NCBI RefSeq assembly: GCF_007183175.1
Contig: NZ_AP019807.1
Coordinates: 558,001-622,000, forward strand
Direction of reading: 5' to 3'
DNA: 64,000 nucleotides
DNA from: Microbulbifer sp. GL-2
Lineage (GTDB): Bacteria > Pseudomonadota > Gammaproteobacteria > Pseudomonadales > Cellvibrionaceae
Numbering within the stretch: the first letter of the stretch is position 1; every line of letters begins with the position of its first letter. Below, piece by piece: positions 31,800 to 40,605 of this stretch. The notes under the pieces are model-generated. The model did not search any database and had not been told where the DNA came from. It worked only from the letters and a program-made list of their open reading frames with translations. Made by a program: the position numbers and the translations under genes.

Positions 31800-32232
31800 A
31801 CCCCGCAAACCCATGAGTAAACAGGCCCAACACGCCCGCCGGGTAAATCACTGGCTGAATGGCCTAATCCTCACCGCGCGCAGTAGCACTGGCCTGGATA
31901 CCGATGGCGATCCCATTTTAAAAATCACCCACCGCCGCCTCTTCGAGTCAGTGGGAGAAATTGCCCGCGCTGATTACCAACACGAAATCTTGAACTGGCA
32001 ACACCACTGGCAAGTGACGGTATTTGTCGAATGCGAGAGCCCAGAGGGTGATTTCTATAGCGAATCAACAGAGTTCGAGGCGCGTGGAGTCCGCCTAAAC
32101 GATCTGGCCGAGCTGGTACGCCCAGAGCTGGACACCATCCAAAGCAAGGCCAACCCCAATCACTACAAAGACCACGGCTGGCAAGCAGAGATTTTGCCAA
32201 ATCGTAAACAGGAAAAAGGGATAGCAGCATAA
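31786..32232 (+). CDS. Hypothetical phage protein
   Basis: 148 residues from GTG 31786, overlapping the previous gene by 14 bp, with AGGAAG upstream. A basic start (MAKRKPRKPMSKQAQHARRVNHWLNGL) leads into an alpha/beta middle with ISSVGEIARADYQ-like and WQVTVFVECESPEG segments and DLAELVRPELDTIQS. No known family. Its stop overlaps the ATG of the next gene by one base, so the products are translationally coupled. Confidence 0.66.
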   Translation: MAKRKPRKPMSKQAQHARRVNHWLNGLILTARSSTGLDTDGDPILKITHRRLFESVGEIARADYQHEILNWQHHWQVTVFVECESPEGDFYSESTEFEARGVRLNDLAELVRPELDTIQSKANPNHYKDHGWQAEILPNRKQEKGIAA

Positions 32233-32960
32233 TGAAGGAAATACCTATTTTATTTAATGGGGATATGGTGCGGGCAATTCTGGATGGACGTAAAACCCAA
32301 ACGCGCAGGCTGATAAATCCGCAGCCATTTAATGGCGTAAGCGATGAGGAGGCTATCAAGCAAATTGGTGGTTTGCCTGCCGGCCGCTCCTTATATCAGG
32401 AGATCAACAGTGCCTGGCAAAGCAGACTTGTCGACATCGACTGCCCTTTGGGTGAACCGGGTGACCGCCTATGGGTGCGAGAAACCTGGAAGCCGGATTT
32501 GTGCGCAATTGACGCCTGCGACTGCGGATGTGTGAGGGTCGAGTATTTAGCTGATAACAGTTTCACATACTTCGAAAATGAAAGTATCGCTGAAAGCTGG
32601 ACCATGCCCAAATCAGCCCAGGAAGGAAACGATACACCCTCAATCCACATGCCACGCTGGGCCAGCCGTATCACCTTAGAAATAAATACCGTTCGCGTTG
32701 AGCGTATTCAGGACATCAGCAAAGAGGATGCGAAAGCCGAAGGTTTACGCTTGCATAGCCTCTACCGGGAGTGGGGCGGTGTCGAATTACACCCCGATTC
32801 TCGGCCGGACCTGCCGCAGTGGCGCTGGTATGACAACCCCGTCGAAGCATTTAAAAACCTGTGGGAATCCATCAACGGCGCCGGCAGCTGGGATCAAAAC
32901 CCCTGGGTATGGGTAATTGAGTTTCGCAGAGTAGAGCAGCAGGCGGAGGCCGCCGCGTGA
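32232..32960 (+). CDS. ASCH/PUA-like phage protein (morphogenetic-type)
   Basis: 242 residues. It begins IPILFNGDMVRAILDGRKTQTRRLI, the signature of a widespread phage family with an ASCH/PUA-like fold: RAILDGRKTQTRR, then GEPGDRLWVRETW and PRWASRITLEINTVRVERIQDISKEDAKAEG, ending with FKNLWESINGAGSWDQNPWVWVIEF. Such proteins bind nucleic acid or nucleotides; the precise role is unknown. A Cys cluster (CAIDACDCGC) is an extra feature. Coupled to genes on both sides. Confidence 0.85.
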   Translation: MKEIPILFNGDMVRAILDGRKTQTRRLINPQPFNGVSDEEAIKQIGGLPAGRSLYQEINSAWQSRLVDIDCPLGEPGDRLWVRETWKPDLCAIDACDCGCVRVEYLADNSFTYFENESIAESWTMPKSAQEGNDTPSIHMPRWASRITLEINTVRVERIQDISKEDAKAEGLRLHSLYREWGGVELHPDSRPDLPQWRWYDNPVEAFKNLWESINGAGSWDQNPWVWVIEFRRVEQQAEAAA

Positions 32961-33889
32961 AACTTTGGCAATCCCTCACCGGTATCGCCGCCCTGATATT
33001 CTGCAGCACTAGCCTGGCATTCACGGTGCAGCTGTGGATATCCATGCCTGCCGGCATTGGTGGGCAGTTGGTGGCAGGTGCCACCGCAGTGGCCCTGGAG
33101 CTATGCAAATTTAGCTTCGCCCCGCTGGGCCTGTGGTTGTGCTGCCAGGGGCAAAAGAGCGGCTATGCCCTGCTCTGCCTCTGGCCACTGCTGGTAGTGA
33201 TCAGCATTGTTGCAACCGTTGGATTCCTCGCCACCCACAGCGAGGAACAGCAACAGCGCAGCACCCGCAACAGCCAGGAATACCAAGCGTTGCAACAGCA
33301 GCTAAACAGTCTGCAACAGCAAATAAACACCTTAAACGGCCTGATCAACACCGATGCCAGCAACGGCTACCGCCAGCGCGCCATTAATACCGCAACCCAG
33401 TTATCCACATTAGAGACTGAACGCACCCAGCTGATAGAAAAGCTATCCACAATCGAGCATACACCCAGCACTCACAGCGCCTTCAACAGCCTCGCCAACA
33501 CCCTAAACGCAGATCCCGCGCGGCTTCAGCATATCGGCTTCCTCGCGCTGGCAATCATCACAGACATAGTGGGGTTGGTTGCGTTACTAGCGTTTAACGC
33601 CGCTGCAACGGTTGGTAAACGGTCTGCAACGCTGCTGCAACAGCCCGAAACAGTAGAACAACAGCCAGACCACATCGCCCACCTCAGCGAGAAACAGCAG
33701 CAACTAGCTCGACGTATCCGCGCCGGTGAATTCGGTAATGAGCCAGTGTTGCGCAACATCAGCAACGACATCACTGGCGGATACAGAACCGTTAAACCCG
33801 TTTTCGACGCCCTGCAGCAAGCAGGCGCACTCACACGCAACGGCCAGGGGTTTGCTTTGGTACACCAGGGAGGGCTGCCCAATGGGTAA
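32957..33889 (+). CDS. Membrane protein with coiled coil and C-terminal winged-helix-like segment
   Basis: 310 residues from GTG 32957, overlapping the previous stop (GTGA). Hydrophobic segments at ~6-28, 37-62, 70-92 and ~190-215 indicate four membrane helices. Between them lies a long Gln-rich coiled coil (residues ~100-160: QALQQQLNSLQQQINTL). The C-terminus (QQQLARRIRAGEFG, ISNDITGGYRTVKPVFDALQQAGALTRNGQGFAL) looks like a winged helix. Comparable phage membrane-plus-HTH proteins exist, but no function is established. It lies next to xis and int. Confidence 0.75.
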   Translation: MKLWQSLTGIAALIFCSTSLAFTVQLWISMPAGIGGQLVAGATAVALELCKFSFAPLGLWLCCQGQKSGYALLCLWPLLVVISIVATVGFLATHSEEQQQRSTRNSQEYQALQQQLNSLQQQINTLNGLINTDASNGYRQRAINTATQLSTLETERTQLIEKLSTIEHTPSTHSAFNSLANTLNADPARLQHIGFLALAIITDIVGLVALLAFNAAATVGKRSATLLQQPETVEQQPDHIAHLSEKQQQLARRIRAGEFGNEPVLRNISNDITGGYRTVKPVFDALQQAGALTRNGQGFALVHQGGLPNG

Positions 33890-34127
33890 ACTGGTAAAGG
33901 GGACGAGTTGGGCTCGCGAGCAATTCGAAAAAGGCTCCCGCCCAGGTAAGGAGAAAATTCTAGACTGGATCGAAGCCGAGCATATCCCCGGCCAGATCAT
34001 TGACGGGGAGCCATATGTGGACGCCGACAGATTCGCCATACGCGACCACACCGGCAAAACCCCAGCCCAAAATACTTCTGCCAATGATAGCCAGCCCAAA
34101 AGCGGGATGGACTTGCTGGCAGGTTAA
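33882..34127 (+). CDS. Excisionase (Xis-like)
   Basis: 81 residues from ATG 33882 (MGKLVKGTSWAREQFEKGSR), overlapping the previous gene by 8 bp. It matches the excisionase family: WAREQF..GSRPG at the start, then KILDWIEAEHIPGQIIDGEPYVDADRF. These winged-helix proteins bind near attR to drive excision. It directly precedes int, the usual order. The C-terminus is short, Asp/Asn-rich and disordered. Confidence 0.87.
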   Translation: MGKLVKGTSWAREQFEKGSRPGKEKILDWIEAEHIPGQIIDGEPYVDADRFAIRDHTGKTPAQNTSANDSQPKSGMDLLAG

Positions 34128-34158
34128 TAAGACAAAACAGCAGTAATCGAGCAAGGAA

Positions 34159-35382
34159 ATGGCCAGACCTAAAAAGACCCGCATGTGGGGTGATACCCCG
34201 CTACCGGAAAACCTCTACCCTGACTGCCGTGAGCGAGAAAATTATTGGCGCTATCGTCGCCCAGATCTAACAGACAAAGTTTTCACGGCCACGCTTGAAG
34301 ACGCTATCCGCATGGCCGAGCAGGCGAATGCTCAGCGCGGCACAACCACAGAGGTAGACCGAAAGTCGGTTAAAGCCCCCGACAGAGCAAGCTTCGCGTA
34401 TCATGCTACACGCTACATAGAATGGCGTATGGAGAATGACCCTCACCTATCCAACAAGGCCAGTTGGCGCAATCGCTGCAATGCACTAAAACGTTTTGGC
34501 GAAGATTTTGAAGCCACCCCAATACATAAAGCCAAGCTAACCGATCTACGTAAATGGTGGGAATCCCTTAGTTATCACCAACAGCACGCACGCCGCGCTG
34601 AATTTAATAAATTCTTTAATTTCCTTATGGCGGAAGGGTTATGCAAACTAGATAGCAACCCTTTTACCACTGCCGACGACCGGCCCCGACTGCTGGAAAA
34701 AGGCAGGCCCATAAAAAAACGTCAGCGCCTCACTCTAGAAGCCTATTGGGCCATTTACGCAAAGGCAGGCGAAGTTGGCTATGAAGCACTTCAAATCGCC
34801 ATGGGTATTAGTATGCTCACCACCATGCGTAGGGCTGATATCTGCGAGCTAAGATTTGATAGGCACATACAAGATAATCATTTACGCAAAACGATTAATA
34901 AATCTGAAGCCCAACGGAACAGCCTTGCTGCTAGCCATTTAAGCTTTAACCTGAAAACTCACCAACAGCTCAGCAAGCTAATCAGCTACGCCAGAGAACT
35001 AAGTCTTAGGAATTACCGCTGCCCCTATGTGCTTAGCCACACACCCAAACAGCGCAGAATGGGAAATACTAAAGAGCATGTTTGCCAGGTAATCCCCGAC
35101 CGGCTCAGCGATATGTTTACCGAAGTTCGCAACGCTACCGGCTTATATATCAACCTACCTAAAAGCCAAACGCCGCCCAGCTTCCACGAAGTGCGAAGCT
35201 TAGCTTCTGATCGGTTTAAGCGAATGGGGTATGACGTGAAATCAGTGCAGCAGCTAATGGCTCATACTGATGAGCGTGTAACACAGGCTTATCAGGCCGG
35301 GCATGGCATCGACTATGAAGAGATAAGTATTTACTTGGATGAGCAGGCAATTGGAAAGGAATTCTGGATAGGGAAAATTTAG
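34159..35382 (+). CDS. int: Phage integrase, tyrosine recombinase
   Basis: 407 residues. The N-terminal ~70 residues form an arm-binding domain, 75-170 the core-binding SAM-like domain (FAYHATRYIEWRMENDP). The catalytic residues are visible: Arg224 (TTMRRADICELRF), His343-x-x-Arg346 (FHEVRSLASDRF), His369 (LMAHTDERV) and the nucleophile Tyr378 (TQAYQAGHG). It integrates the phage at the tRNA-Ala gene, using the likely arm sites between 35427 and 35459. A terminator follows it. Confidence 0.96.
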   Translation: MARPKKTRMWGDTPLPENLYPDCRERENYWRYRRPDLTDKVFTATLEDAIRMAEQANAQRGTTTEVDRKSVKAPDRASFAYHATRYIEWRMENDPHLSNKASWRNRCNALKRFGEDFEATPIHKAKLTDLRKWWESLSYHQQHARRAEFNKFFNFLMAEGLCKLDSNPFTTADDRPRLLEKGRPIKKRQRLTLEAYWAIYAKAGEVGYEALQIAMGISMLTTMRRADICELRFDRHIQDNHLRKTINKSEAQRNSLAASHLSFNLKTHQQLSKLISYARELSLRNYRCPYVLSHTPKQRRMGNTKEHVCQVIPDRLSDMFTEVRNATGLYINLPKSQTPPSFHEVRSLASDRFKRMGYDVKSVQQLMAHTDERVTQAYQAGHGIDYEEISIYLDEQAIGKEFWIGKI

Positions 35383-35386
35383 ACGA

Positions 35387-35415
35387 AAAAAAAGGGCCAG
35401 AAAGGCCCTTTTTTT
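35387..35415 (+). terminator. Terminator after integrase
   Basis: AAAGGGCC (35391-35398) pairs with GGCCCTTT (35404-35411) and is followed by a T-run. It closes the plus-strand prophage operon before the attachment region. Confidence 0.92.
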
Positions 35416-35426
35416 ATTGCTGCGAG

Positions 35427-35459
35427 TTTGTGTTCACGTTTGTGTTCAATTTGTGTTCA
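35427..35459 (+). repeat. Three direct repeats, likely integrase arm-type sites
   Basis: TTTGTGTTCA occurs three times exactly, at 35427, 35439 and 35450 (spacing 12 and 11 bp, one helical turn apart). Short phased direct repeats between int and the tRNA end are characteristic of P'-arm integrase sites. A second region, 35468-35491, carries an inverted GAAGC...GCTTC. Confidence 0.8.
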
Positions 35460-35514
35460 CTTGATAAGAAGCCGTTAGCTTCTTCTCGCAACCCCTTGAT
35501 ATACAAGGGAAATT

Positions 35515-35590
35515 TGGTGGAGCTAAGCGGGATCGAACCGCTGACCTCAACACTGCCAGTGTTGCGCTCTCCCAGCTGAGCTATAGCCCC
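35515..35590 (-). tRNA. tRNA-Ala (anticodon GGC), probable prophage attachment site
   Basis: A 76-nt cloverleaf on the minus strand: acceptor GGGGCTA pairs with TAGCTCC, D-arm AGCTCAGCTGGGAGAGC, anticodon arm CAACA-CTGGCAG-TGTTG with GGC, T-arm with GGTTCGATCCC, and an encoded CCA end at 35515. Its 3' end faces the prophage. Confidence 0.97.
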
Positions 35591-35751
35591 AAATTTTGTT
35601 GCTTGACGTTTCCGTCGAAAGCGGGGCGCATTTTAGCAAGGTTTAGACACCTGTCAACAGAAAAAATAACTTTTTAATCAATTAGTTAGCTGCCAACACT
35701 GCATGCCCTCAGAAGCTGTCACTTTCTGGAGCATGCAAAGGTGGAAAAGCT

Positions 35752-37227
35752 TTAATTGAGTCCTGCGTACTCTTTTTCCCAGCGCTTCAGTACTTTTTTC
35801 CCGGCGCCGCCGAGTACGTCGATCGCCTGGCGCAGGCGGGCGCGGCTGAGGTCGGGGCCTAGCAGTACCATGGCTTCCATCACAGAGAAGGAGGCGGTGG
35901 TGCCGCTGATGGCGACAAACAGCGGGGCATTGAAGTCTTTCAGCTTGATCTCCATTGCCGTAGACAGGGCCTTCACGGCCTGGAAGATGCTGTCTTTGTC
36001 CCAGGCACGCAGGGCTTCCAGGCGCCACAGGGCAAATTGCAGCAGTTTCTTCTGGTCATCCAGGGGCAGCTTGTTGCCGCTGAAGCTCTCCTCGGTCAGA
36101 GGCAATTTGCCGGAGGCAAGGAAGCTGACCAGAGGAGCAAAATCACCGAAGGTCTCCATTCGCTCTTTGGCCTGTGGCAGTACCTTGAGCAGGTTTTCGC
36201 GGTTAAACATCCACTCAGTGAGACGATCGGCGAGCTGTTCGTTTTCCAGCTCCCTGATCCACAGGCCATTCAGCCAGGACAGTTTCTCCACATCAAATAC
36301 CGGACCACCCAGAGAGACACGCTGGATATCGAAGTGCTCCAGCATCTCTTCGAGGGAGAACTTCTCGCGCTCGTCCGGCATGGACCACCCCATACGCCCC
36401 AGGTAGTTCAGCAGGGCTTCGGGCATAAACCCGGCGCGCTGGTAGTAGAGGATAGAAGTGGGGTTCTTACGCTTGGACAGCTTGGTCTTGTCCGGGTTAC
36501 GCAGCAGTGGCAGGTGACAGAGGATCGGCATCTCCCAACCAAAGTACTCGTACAGCAGCTTGTGCTTGGGCGCTGAGTTAATCCACTCTTCACCACGAAG
36601 TACATGGGTAATCTCCATCAGGTGATCATCTACCACATTCGCCAGGTGGTAGGTGGGCATACCGTCGGACTTGAGCAGAATTTGGGCATCTACCTGCGCC
36701 CAGTCAATCTCGATAGTGCCGCGCAGCAGGTCTTCCACCACACAGGTGCCGCTCTCAGGTACATTCATGCGTACAACATAAGGCGCTCCGGCGGCGCGGC
36801 GCTTCTCTACCTCTTCTTCCGGCAGAGCCAGATCACAGGGCTTCAGAGAGGTGCGGCCCGCTTCGCGCAACCCTTCACGCAGCTGTTCCAGCTCTTCCGC
36901 GGTACGATAGCAGTGGAACGCATGTCCTTTCTGTACCAGCTCGTCGCAGTGAGTTTTGTAGATATCACCGCGCTCACTCTGGCGGTAGGGGCCGTGAGGG
37001 CCTCCAACATCGGGGCCTTCCTGCCAGTCCAAACCCAGCCAGCGCAGGCTGTCTAGAATCGCTTTCTCGGATTCCGGGGTGCTGCGCTGTTGATCGGTAT
37101 CTTCAATACGAAGTACAAACTGGCCGCCCTGTGCTCGGGCAAAGCACTGGTTGAAGAGGGCGATATAGGCAGTACCAACATGGGGATCACCGGTTGGTGA
37201 CGGTGCAATTCGGGTTCTTACGGTCAT
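35752..37227 (-). CDS. gltX: Glutamyl-tRNA synthetase
   Basis: 491 residues, the family's normal length. It charges tRNA-Glu with glutamate in protein synthesis. The class I signature HVGT lies near residue 18 (PSPTGDPHVGTAYIAL) and the KMSKS counterpart is KLSKRKN around residue 250. The anticodon-binding C-terminal region ends GKKVLKRWEKEYAGLN. A Gln-free active-site layout and housekeeping context support discriminating GltX. Its neighbour is tRNA-Ala, as in many gammaproteobacteria. Confidence 0.97.
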   Translation of the reverse strand: MTVRTRIAPSPTGDPHVGTAYIALFNQCFARAQGGQFVLRIEDTDQQRSTPESEKAILDSLRWLGLDWQEGPDVGGPHGPYRQSERGDIYKTHCDELVQKGHAFHCYRTAEELEQLREGLREAGRTSLKPCDLALPEEEVEKRRAAGAPYVVRMNVPESGTCVVEDLLRGTIEIDWAQVDAQILLKSDGMPTYHLANVVDDHLMEITHVLRGEEWINSAPKHKLLYEYFGWEMPILCHLPLLRNPDKTKLSKRKNPTSILYYQRAGFMPEALLNYLGRMGWSMPDEREKFSLEEMLEHFDIQRVSLGGPVFDVEKLSWLNGLWIRELENEQLADRLTEWMFNRENLLKVLPQAKERMETFGDFAPLVSFLASGKLPLTEESFSGNKLPLDDQKKLLQFALWRLEALRAWDKDSIFQAVKALSTAMEIKLKDFNAPLFVAISGTTASFSVMEAMVLLGPDLSRARLRQAIDVLGGAGKKVLKRWEKEYAGLN

Positions 37228-37506
37228 GACAAACCTGATAGAAGGTGGATAAAGGACTGTTCAAGGCGCGGGATTATAGCGCTGGCTTGCCCCTGGGCCC
37301 AGGCGGCATTTTTTCAACTAAAAGATGCTTTTCATGCCACAGTTCAAATAAAGTACACAATTGACGTGACTTGAATCACGAAAAAAGTATGATTGCCGCC
37401 ATAAACATGGAATAGCTTGACTAACGCATTAGCCCTCGGTTTTGCAGGGGTTTCCGCGAGCAGCTTTTTCTCAGAACGATAAATTAACGGCTCAGGAAGA
37501 CACGCC

Positions 37507-38031
37507 ATGCAAAAAAAAGTAGTTCGCTCTCTGGTCGCAGCAGGCCTGCTTTTCAGTATTTCCTCAACTACTTTGGCGGCTACAGACAATCAAAGTAGCC
37601 AAATCGAACTTAAGTTCAACGCAACAATTGATATTGACGGTGTTGAAAACATTTTGATTGAAGATCCAACACTGGGTAGCGATGCAACTGGTGAAGACGG
37701 TTTCTGTGTAGGGGGGTTCGGCTTCCCTACCTTTAGCATTACCTTTGAAAGCAATGATGGCAAAAATGATACTGAATTCAGCCTAATTAATAGTGATGAA
37801 AGCCAAAAAGTTAATTACAGCGTCGGCTTTGACAACAGTACCACGGGCAGCTTCACTACTGTCACTCAGGGGGTTGCCCTGACCAACCAAAAGCGCAATA
37901 ACGCTTCCTGCTCCGGTACGGACAACGCCAGATTCCAGATCACAGTCGCCAATGCTGATTGGCAGACTTCTGATGTACTGGATGGCACAAGCTATACCGA
38001 TACCCTCATGATCACCGTAGCTTCCGAATAA
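37507..38031 (+). CDS. Major pilin-like subunit of a chaperone-usher pilus
   Basis: 174 residues with AGGAAG 7 bases before the ATG. A signal peptide (MQKKVVRSLVAAGLLFSIS...TTLA) is followed by a mature domain with two Cys (FCVGG and NNASCSG), beta-rich strands and a C-terminal MITVASE. The last strand pattern and the Cys pair fit an incomplete Ig-like pilin that needs strand donation. It is homologous to the C-terminal half of the tip protein encoded downstream (shared EDFCVGG/GFCVGG and TDNAR motifs). As first gene it is probably the most highly expressed; a hairpin follows it. Confidence 0.85.
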   Translation: MQKKVVRSLVAAGLLFSISSTTLAATDNQSSQIELKFNATIDIDGVENILIEDPTLGSDATGEDGFCVGGFGFPTFSITFESNDGKNDTEFSLINSDESQKVNYSVGFDNSTTGSFTTVTQGVALTNQKRNNASCSGTDNARFQITVANADWQTSDVLDGTSYTDTLMITVASE

Positions 38032-38069
38032 TATTGGCTAACGGTTGGGTTCTCCCAACCGCACCAATA
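38032..38069 (+). promoter_or_regulatory. Intercistronic hairpin between pilin and usher
   Basis: CGGTTGGG-TTCT-CCCAACCG (eight perfect pairs, 38042-38061) inside TATTGG/CCAATA outer arms (38032-38037 and 38064-38069). No T-run. Such hairpins protect upstream pilin mRNA and lower usher expression. Confidence 0.75.
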
Positions 38070-38085
38070 GCTCCCTAAGCTCTCT

Positions 38086-40605
38086 ATGACAGGACGTCAT
38101 CCGAGATGGCTTGCGCTGGCATTTTTTCTGGCGCAAGCTTTTCACTCTGATGCCCTAGCAGCTACAGCGGCTACTTTCCTGCTGGAGACCTCAGCGCCGG
38201 AAGGGTTTGATGCGTTACTGGTTTCGCAGCAGCTTGTAGTTGACCTCTATTATGGTGGCCAGGAAATAGGGGCTGCACAGGTTTCAGTAGAGTCTAGCCA
38301 TATTCGCTTTGACTCCCCCCAGTCTGTACTCGCCCTACTGCCTGAAGTAAAAGAGCCTGGTCAGGTGCTCTCTTTACTGGGGAAAAACCAGGCAAAAAAT
38401 ACACAATATATCTGCCACTCGGCCAGGCAAACTAACTGTGGCTATCTGCTGCCAGAAGAGTTTGCGGTTATTTACGATGAGGAAAACTACCGGCTCGACC
38501 TGTTTTTTTCCCCCGAATTATTGCCACAACAAGCAGCTATAAAAGACCCCTATCTACCTGCAGCTAGCAGTGGGTTTTCTGTAATACAGAATATCAGCGG
38601 CACTTGGAGCGGTGTCGAAAGTGACTGGGGTCCAAGTAGTTACCACGGAACACTAAACGGCAATACCATTATCAGTTTTGGCGAAAGTGCCCTACACAGC
38701 CGCTGGTCCAGTGCAACAGAACAAGGTAGTCGACTTCACACTTTGCACTGGAGCAAGGATTTTCGCGGGCAAGCCTATTCACTGGGGTTGCTGCAGCCGC
38801 AAAGTGGACATAATTTCTTTAAAGCTCAAGAGACCTTATACGGCTTGGAGTTGCGCAGTTCACAGCGAAGCCGCACCGATCTCAAATATCAGCAGGGTGC
38901 TCCGCTGGAAATTAATATGCCTGTGCGTGGGCGGGTCGAGGTTTATCGGGATAAACAACTGGTTCACACGGAACTATTGGAAGCCGGGAACCGTTTATTG
39001 AATACCTCCACCATGCCGCACGGCGCCTACGAAGTGGAGATTCGCACTTTTGATGAGAGCGGTCGGGCACTAAGCCAATCCGCAGAATTTTTTGCCAAGG
39101 ACTCATTGCTGCCCGCTCCGGGAGAGTGGTTGTGGAGCTTCCAGGCAGGATTACCCACGCTGCCGTTCAATAACAGCACTTTACCTGAACACTATGATGA
39201 AGGACTGTTACAAGGCTCCGTTACCCGCCGCCTTTCAACCGGCACAGGGCTTTTTGCTTCAGCAGCGGCCTCGGAAAAGCAACATCTGGCAGAGCTTGGC
39301 CTGCGCTGGGTAGGGCGATATCTGGAGTTTTCCCCCAGCCTTGTAACAACTAACAAGGGACGCAATGGTCACCGCCTACAGGCACTGCTAAAAACCCCAT
39401 TCGCAACCATTAGCGCAATGGAGACCAGGCTCGAGAAAAAAAACCAGTTACCTGAGGATAACACTTATCGACTTCTGCCCGGTGGCTACTCCCAGCGAAG
39501 CTTTAGACTGCAGAGCGGAATCCTGGGCGGGCAACTGTCCCTGCGCTTTAGTAAGCGAGATCAAGTTCAAAGCTTATTACCCGGCGGTTTCACCCTGGAT
39601 GATACTCCCGAAGTAGCACGTAAACTGACAACCTTGGAGTTTCGCCGCACTTTCTTTCAAAGCGCGAGCTGGTTAGGTATTGCCAGCATATCCCACAGCG
39701 ACGCCGATGGGCAGCAATATACCAGCCTGGGTATCCAGTTCCGCTTGCGATCAAATCACTGGCAACACACCGCCAATTTACACAGCGAAAATGGTGATCA
39801 TAAAACTGGTGGAGAACGCCTGGCTTTTCATACCCGTTGGCGTGACCGTGACTTATGGGCACCGGAGTTTGAGCAACAGCTCTCTGTTGAACAAGCGTCG
39901 GGCGCACATTACTTGGAAAGCCGCACCCACTTGGCAGGCCATATGGGCTATGTAAGTACCACCGTCGGTTTCACTGATGATGAAACCGGCGATGCCATTA
40001 ATTATCTGGGAGGATTTAGCACCAATCTAATATCCACAGGTGAAGAGTTTGCCTGGGGAGGTGAACGGACCCTGGAAAGTGCGGTTATTGTCGACATTGA
40101 GGGCAGTGACCAACAGGATTTTGAGGTCCTGGTAAACGGTGTTCGGCGTGGCTATGCCAAGGGTGGTGATAAGTCTGTTATCAATCTGCCATCCTTTAAA
40201 AGTTATGATTTATCACTGCGTCCACTTGAACAAGGCTTCTTCGATTTTAGCGAGAAAAGAGAAACCGTCACCCTTTATCCAGGTAATGTGAGTTCAACAA
40301 GCTATCAAGTATTACCCCAGACCCTGGTTTTAGGGCGTTTGATCGACGAAGGTGAAGGAATAGCTGATACTCAGGTGTTTATCGGTGCGCACAATACCAT
40401 TACGGATCAATACGGCGTTTTCCAACTGGAAATAAGCGGTGACCAGCACACCCTGCCCTCCGAGGAAATTACCTGGAGCAATTGCCGCATTCCTATAAAA
40501 ATCCAATCGAGTGGAGAGGGCTGGCTTAATTTGGGCTCCATTGAGCAATCCCACGCGCTTTGCCAAATTGAATACACCCCGGAGGTAAAAGGTGTACAGC
40601 ACTAA
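38086..40605 (+). CDS. Outer-membrane usher protein, CS1/alternate type
   Basis: 839 residues with a signal peptide (LALAFFLAQAFHSDALA) after MTGRHPRW. The N-terminal region, the long beta-barrel with repeated alternating aromatic strands (WSKDFRGQAYSLGLLQPQ, MPVRGRVEVYRDKQLVHTELLEAG), a plug-like segment and C-terminal domains (VIVDIEGSDQQDFEVLVNGVRRGYA, ending TWSNCRIP) fit a pilus usher, nearer the alternate/CS1-like group than classical FimD. It assembles and secretes the pilus subunits. There is no strong Shine-Dalgarno. The next gene overlaps its end. Confidence 0.88.
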   Translation: MTGRHPRWLALAFFLAQAFHSDALAATAATFLLETSAPEGFDALLVSQQLVVDLYYGGQEIGAAQVSVESSHIRFDSPQSVLALLPEVKEPGQVLSLLGKNQAKNTQYICHSARQTNCGYLLPEEFAVIYDEENYRLDLFFSPELLPQQAAIKDPYLPAASSGFSVIQNISGTWSGVESDWGPSSYHGTLNGNTIISFGESALHSRWSSATEQGSRLHTLHWSKDFRGQAYSLGLLQPQSGHNFFKAQETLYGLELRSSQRSRTDLKYQQGAPLEINMPVRGRVEVYRDKQLVHTELLEAGNRLLNTSTMPHGAYEVEIRTFDESGRALSQSAEFFAKDSLLPAPGEWLWSFQAGLPTLPFNNSTLPEHYDEGLLQGSVTRRLSTGTGLFASAAASEKQHLAELGLRWVGRYLEFSPSLVTTNKGRNGHRLQALLKTPFATISAMETRLEKKNQLPEDNTYRLLPGGYSQRSFRLQSGILGGQLSLRFSKRDQVQSLLPGGFTLDDTPEVARKLTTLEFRRTFFQSASWLGIASISHSDADGQQYTSLGIQFRLRSNHWQHTANLHSENGDHKTGGERLAFHTRWRDRDLWAPEFEQQLSVEQASGAHYLESRTHLAGHMGYVSTTVGFTDDETGDAINYLGGFSTNLISTGEEFAWGGERTLESAVIVDIEGSDQQDFEVLVNGVRRGYAKGGDKSVINLPSFKSYDLSLRPLEQGFFDFSEKRETVTLYPGNVSSTSYQVLPQTLVLGRLIDEGEGIADTQVFIGAHNTITDQYGVFQLEISGDQHTLPSEEITWSNCRIPIKIQSSGEGWLNLGSIEQSHALCQIEYTPEVKGVQH

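Larger units (their letters stand above)
1..35515. mobile_element. Lambda-like (siphovirus) prophage, left end outside window
   Basis: A continuous set of phage modules runs from the window start to a tRNA-Ala gene: integrase and excisionase, CI/Cro switch, primase and helicase, late regulator, lysis, terminase, portal, protease-capsid, tail tube, tape measure and tail tip. The right boundary is placed at the 3' end of the tRNA because int ends 130 bp before it and integrases of this class commonly use tRNA 3' ends. I found no copy of the tRNA 3' end in the first 320 bases, so attL probably lies before base 1 and the exact attachment core cannot be given. All key modules look intact, so the element may be inducible (inference). 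Confidence 0.93.
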
